A stretch of 64,000 nt of DNA. Source: Siphonodentalium dalli. Taxonomy: Eukaryota; Mollusca; Scaphopoda; Gadilida; Siphonodentaliidae. The DNA lies in contig CP136068.1 in assembly GCA_032622095.1 (NCBI GenBank), positions 187,417,309-187,481,308 of the forward strand, read 5' to 3'. Every line of letters begins with the position of its first letter. The first letter of the stretch is position 1. Positions 61,401 to 64,000 of this stretch are shown one piece after another. The notes beneath the pieces are model-generated. The model saw only the letters and a program-made list of their open reading frames with translations, did not search any database and was not told the origin of the DNA. A program made the translations under genes and the position numbers.

Positions 61401-62821
61401 AATTCATGATACTCATCTACTCGAGACCACATGATTCACCATCTTGTTTAACTACATGTATACTTTCAAATTTAGTATGTGGATTAATCACAAGAAAATG
61501 CATGTCAGCCTCAAATTTAGGTTTGGTCTGACCATATTCAGAGTTACCGGTATGCCCCTTTTTTGGCTTAAAATTTGCTGATTATTATTCTCATATCTAA
61601 TCAAATATGTTAATAACATAGATAGATAAAGCCACCGGTCAAATAATTTCCTAAAAAAGCCAGCTTATTCGGTGGCCTTTATTACATTACTTTCTTTTTT
61701 TCACATTTCAGGGTTTGTGTTTAGTGATGATGAGAGGACAGCTCTGGTTCAGTACGAGGGTGGGCCATGTGCTGTCATTGCTCCAGTTCAAGCTTTCTTC
61801 CTGAAAAATCTACTTTTTTCAAGTAAGAAGAAAAAAGAAGACAACTTCACTTTATCAGGTTTGTGCTGTTTTCTCTATGATTGAATACAGGTTTTTCCAG
61901 ATGGCATGTGATATGCACTGGACAAGCCTTGAAATAGTTTGTCTGTCATTTGCAAAATAAGGTCTCCAGAGGGTGGATTTAGTGACGCTACCCCACACAG
62001 CTGGCTAGCATCACTAAATGCACCTTCTGGGGACCTCATTCTGCTTAGGCCTCATCTTCTGGGAAGTATCTATACTAAGTCTCAAATTAACATTGTTTTA
62101 GTTATCTTTTCCCTTCTGTTCAGTTTCCATATCCCCTAATTTTCCAGAGATAAAATGCATAATCGAAGTGACTTCAACCGGGGAACTTCAATCTGATCCC
62201 AGATCTCCAATAGCAGTTGAGACCTCAGCAGAATGAGGTTCCCAGAGGGTGAATTTTGTGACAGTAGCTCGGTGTGCTGGATAGCATCACTAAATTCACC
62301 TTCTGCGGACCTCATTTTGCAAATGACAGACTTCAAGGCTTGCCACTGGAGTCTTCATCAGTTTCTTAATCTAGAATATACTAGTATATACATGTATATG
62401 TCACCATTTTGGAACTTCTATTTGAGTCTATGTCTCCCATAGCAGATGATGCCATGCAGAATGAGGTCCCCAGAGGGTGAATTTGGTGATGCTAGCCCAC
62501 TGTGGGATAGTGTCACTAAATTCGCCCTCTTGGGAACCTCATTCTGCAAATGACAGGTGCCTTATTCTCAGGCCTGTTCAGTACAGAATGAAAATATTAT
62601 TATCTTCACACTTTTTCTTTATTTGTAGATGATGAGAGAAGTGAATTTTTGCTACACGCCTTAGCAGATGTCCTGAAGGCAGCTTCAAGTGGTCAGTTTT
62701 ATATTATGAAAAAAGCCACCCCCAAAATAAATGGCAATGAGGAATCAAATGAATCGAAAGCTGGTCAGAGCAGTCCGAAGAAGAAACGCATGGATCATGA
62801 ATACTTCCACTCGAATCTATG
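58323..62821 (+). CDS. MINDY3: MINDY3 (FAM188A) deubiquitinase, 5' part, 3 exons, continues off right edge
   Basis: MINDY3 cleaves K48-linked polyubiquitin and is a cysteine protease. Three exons joined in phase give about 148 residues: LRWTQGFVFSDDERTALVQY, then EGGPCAVIAPVQAFFLKNLL, then EFLLHALADVLKAA. GGPCAVIAPVQAF holds the catalytic Cys at residue 55, close to its position in vertebrate MINDY3. Intron 1 is 3.3 kb and filled with mobile elements. The gene is divergent to LCMT2. Its exon 3 donor opens a tandem array that runs to the window edge. The remaining two thirds of the protein, including the catalytic His region, lie outside. Confidence 0.93.
58600..60785. mobile_element. Inverted-repeat element in MINDY3 intron 1
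   Basis: Arms at about 58616-58832 and 60560-60778 are inverse copies: AGGTCGGGCACGTG, TAGCCCGATTGAGCTACG, CGCCTCCTGCGATTATCGCC and CACGTCTACAAAGAAGCAAA each occur once per arm. The space between holds a later hAT insertion. No transposase was recognised. Confidence 0.82.
58994..60119. mobile_element. hAT-like element with 8-bp target duplication CTGTTGGA
   Basis: CAGTGTTCGCGCTG and CAGCGCGAACACTG are inverted ends. CTGTTGGA flanks both (58986-58993 and 60120-60127). TTTAGCCAAATGAAA motifs repeat near both ends. It includes a run of nearly 30 G at 59282. No coding sequence was recognised. Confidence 0.9.
61017..61217. mobile_element. Family C palindromic MITE in MINDY3 intron 1
   Basis: GGAAATATGGCTTGTTGCCA and its inverse with CCGATGAATGGCAACAAGCC form the hairpin. 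The left terminus is decayed (TACAGTGCC) and the right reads GGGCATTAATTACTGTA. Confidence 0.82.
61220..61700. other. End of MINDY3 intron 1, no feature
   Basis: Nothing recognised apart from the pyrimidine tract leading into the exon 2 acceptor. Confidence 0.35.
61712..61858 (+). CDS. MINDY3: MINDY3 exon 2 (catalytic cysteine)
   Basis: This encodes FVFSDDERTALVQYEGGPCA then VIAPVQAFFLKNLLF, SSKKKKEDNFTLS. GGPCAV contains the nucleophilic Cys. The acceptor is CACATTTCAG. The donor used here is TCAG|GTTTGT. A second, stronger-looking GTAAGA at 61823 (TTTCAA|GTAAGA) has the same phase, so a form shorter by 36 nt is possible. Confidence 0.95.
61935..62340. mobile_element. Family A MITE in MINDY3 intron 2
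   Basis: It carries two diverged hairpins (CAAAATAAGGTCTCCAGAGG, GCAGAATGAGGTTCCCAGAGG in parts) and the spacer ATATCCCCTAATTTTCC. Confidence 0.75.
62375..62580. mobile_element. Second family A MITE copy in MINDY3 intron 2
   Basis: GCAGAATGAGGTCCCCAGAG and its inverse with GAACCTCATTCTGCAAATGA form a hairpin. It ends about 50 bp before the exon 3 acceptor. Confidence 0.78.
62629..62821 (+). CDS. MINDY3: MINDY3 exon 3
   Basis: This encodes DERSEFLLHALADVLKAASS, then a variable lysine/glutamate/serine-rich stretch, then MDHEYFHSNL. The acceptor is ATTTGTAG and the donor CTATG|GTATGC (phase 2). The last 30 or so bases seed the array that follows. Confidence 0.9.
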
Positions 62822-64000
62822 GTATGCTTGTTACTTCATAATAACATGTATGGTGTTAACCTATAACCCTAAACCTAATCCAACGCTGGGCAGAGCAGTC
62901 AAAATAATCAGAAATACGTCCACTCTAATCTATGGTATGCTTGTTATTTCATAACACGTATGGTTAACCTATAACCCTAATCCTAATCCAACGCTGGGCA
63001 GAGCAGTCAAAATAATCAGAAATATGTCCACTCTAATCTATGGTATGCGTGTTGTTTCATAATAACATGTATGGTGTTAACCTATAACCCTAAACCTAAT
63101 CCAACGCTGGGCTGAACAGTCAAAATAATCAGGAATACTTCCACTCAAATCTATGGTATGCTTGTTACTTCATACTAACACATATGGTTAACCTATAACC
63201 CTAAACCTAATCCAATGCTGGGCAGAGCAGTCAAAATAATCAGGAATACTTCCACTCAAATCTATGGTATGCTTGTTACTTCATACTAACACATATGGTT
63301 AACCTATAACCCTAAACCTAATCCAATGCTGGGCTGAGCAGTCAAAATAATCAGGAATACGTCCACTCTAATCTATGGTATGCTTGTTATTTCATAACAC
63401 GTATGGTTAACCTATAACCCTAATCCTAATCCAACGCTGAGCAGAGCAGTCAAAATAATCAGAAATATGTCCACTCTAATCTATGGTATGCGTGTTGTTT
63501 CATAATAACATGTATGGTGTTAACCTATAACCCTAAACCTAATCCAACGCTGGGCTGAACAGTCAAAATAATCAGGAATACGTCCACTCTAATCTATGGT
63601 ATGCTTGTTATTTCATAACACGTATGGTTAACCTATAACCCTAATCCTAATCCAACGCTGGGCTGAACAGTCAAAATAATCAGGAATACTTCCACTCTAA
63701 TCTATGGTATGCTTGTTATTTCATAACACGTATGGTTAACCTATAACCCTAATCCTAATCCAACGCTGAGCAGAGCAGTCAAAATAATCAGAAATATGTC
63801 CACTCTAATCTATGGTATGCGTGTTGTTTCATAATAACATGTATGGTGTTAACCTATAACCCTAAACCTAATCCAACGCTGGGCTGAACAGTCAAAATAA
63901 TCAGGAATACGTCCACTCTAATCTATGGTATGCTTGTTATTTCATAACACGTATGGTTAACCTATAACCCTAATCCTAATCCAACGCTGAGCAGAGCAGT
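62800..64000 (+). repeat. About 108-115-bp array copying the MINDY3 exon 3 end and donor, about 10 copies, open at right edge
   Basis: Each unit has an exon-like part (AGGAATACTTCCACTCAAAT, CTATG), the GTATGC donor, then TTGTTATTTCATAACACGTA and ACCTATAACCCTAATCCTAA of the intron. The exon-like part encodes NQEYFHSNLW, near-identical to the true exon end. Two spacings alternate, depending on CATAACACG versus CATAATAACATGTATGGTG. The array runs past the window end. Confidence 0.95.

Noticed and set aside
62800-64000. Telomere-like CCCTAA/CCTAATCC motifs
   Set aside because: They occur once per 110-bp unit within an array tied to an exon end. There is no run of TTAGGG repeats.
1-64000. tRNA and rRNA genes, bacterial operons, terminators or ribosome-binding sites
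   Set aside because: None was recognised by eye. A covariance-model scan would be needed to exclude a tRNA, especially tRNA-derived SINEs.

Overview
This is a window of animal nuclear DNA. It has spliced genes with GT/AG introns, long AT-rich introns, many short inverted-repeat DNA transposons and very large minisatellites. There is no sign of bacterial gene organisation. The two protein-coding genes are of general metazoan type. The mobile elements (TTAA, TA and 8-bp target-site families, hairpin MITEs, a Mutator-like element and non-LTR reverse transcriptase scraps) suit a marine invertebrate such as a mollusc, but that placement is a guess.

Gene 1 (minus strand, 50191 down to 1574 and continuing off the left edge) is LCMT2/TYW4, the last enzyme of wybutosine synthesis on tRNA-Phe. 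I could place 15 coding exons, and the intron phase matches at all 14 junctions. They give 2022 nt (674 codons): an N-terminal leucine-carboxyl-methyltransferase domain followed by kelch repeats. Only the C-terminal exon(s) are missing. Gene 2 (plus strand, 58323 onward, running off the right edge) is MINDY3 (FAM188A), a K48-specific deubiquitinase. Three exons are visible and include the catalytic GGPCAV motif. The two genes are divergent, about 8.1 kb apart.

The most unusual feature is the tandem-repeat landscape. Many arrays are not just intronic: they start inside an exon, cross the exon-intron junction, and so copy the splice site itself. I see this at LCMT2 exon 1 (donor), exon 5 (acceptor, 32 bp x about 8), exon 10 (acceptor, 51 bp x about 15, and donor, 59 bp x about 4), exon 11 (donor, 25 bp x about 7), exon 12 (acceptor, 69 bp x about 70 over 5 kb), exon 14 (donor, 43 bp x 2) and exon 15 (acceptor, 69 bp x 2). 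It also occurs at the MINDY3 exon 3 donor (about 108-115 bp x about 10, running off the window). Several units are multiples of three and keep the reading frame, so an upstream acceptor could be used without frameshift.

Layout: 0-5.3 kb LCMT2 3' kelch exons with repeats; 5.6-12.75 kb a 7.1-kb fold-back transposon with two nested insertions, inside an intron; 13-13.7 kb a hAT MITE and exon 13; 16.3-21.6 kb exon 12 and its giant acceptor array; 22.4-25.6 kb exons 11 and 10 with their arrays; 26.2-27.5 kb a hAT element; 28.3-33.6 kb exons 9 to 5 among TTAA MITEs; 34.0-37.4 kb a 44-bp satellite; 38-46.4 kb exons 4 to 2 with a hAT element, a reverse-transcriptase remnant and three abutting minisatellites; 49.8-50.2 kb exon 1; 50.7-57.8 kb the intergenic region, with a G/C-tract palindrome and a Mutator-like transposon nested in an outer inverted repeat; 58.3-64 kb MINDY3.
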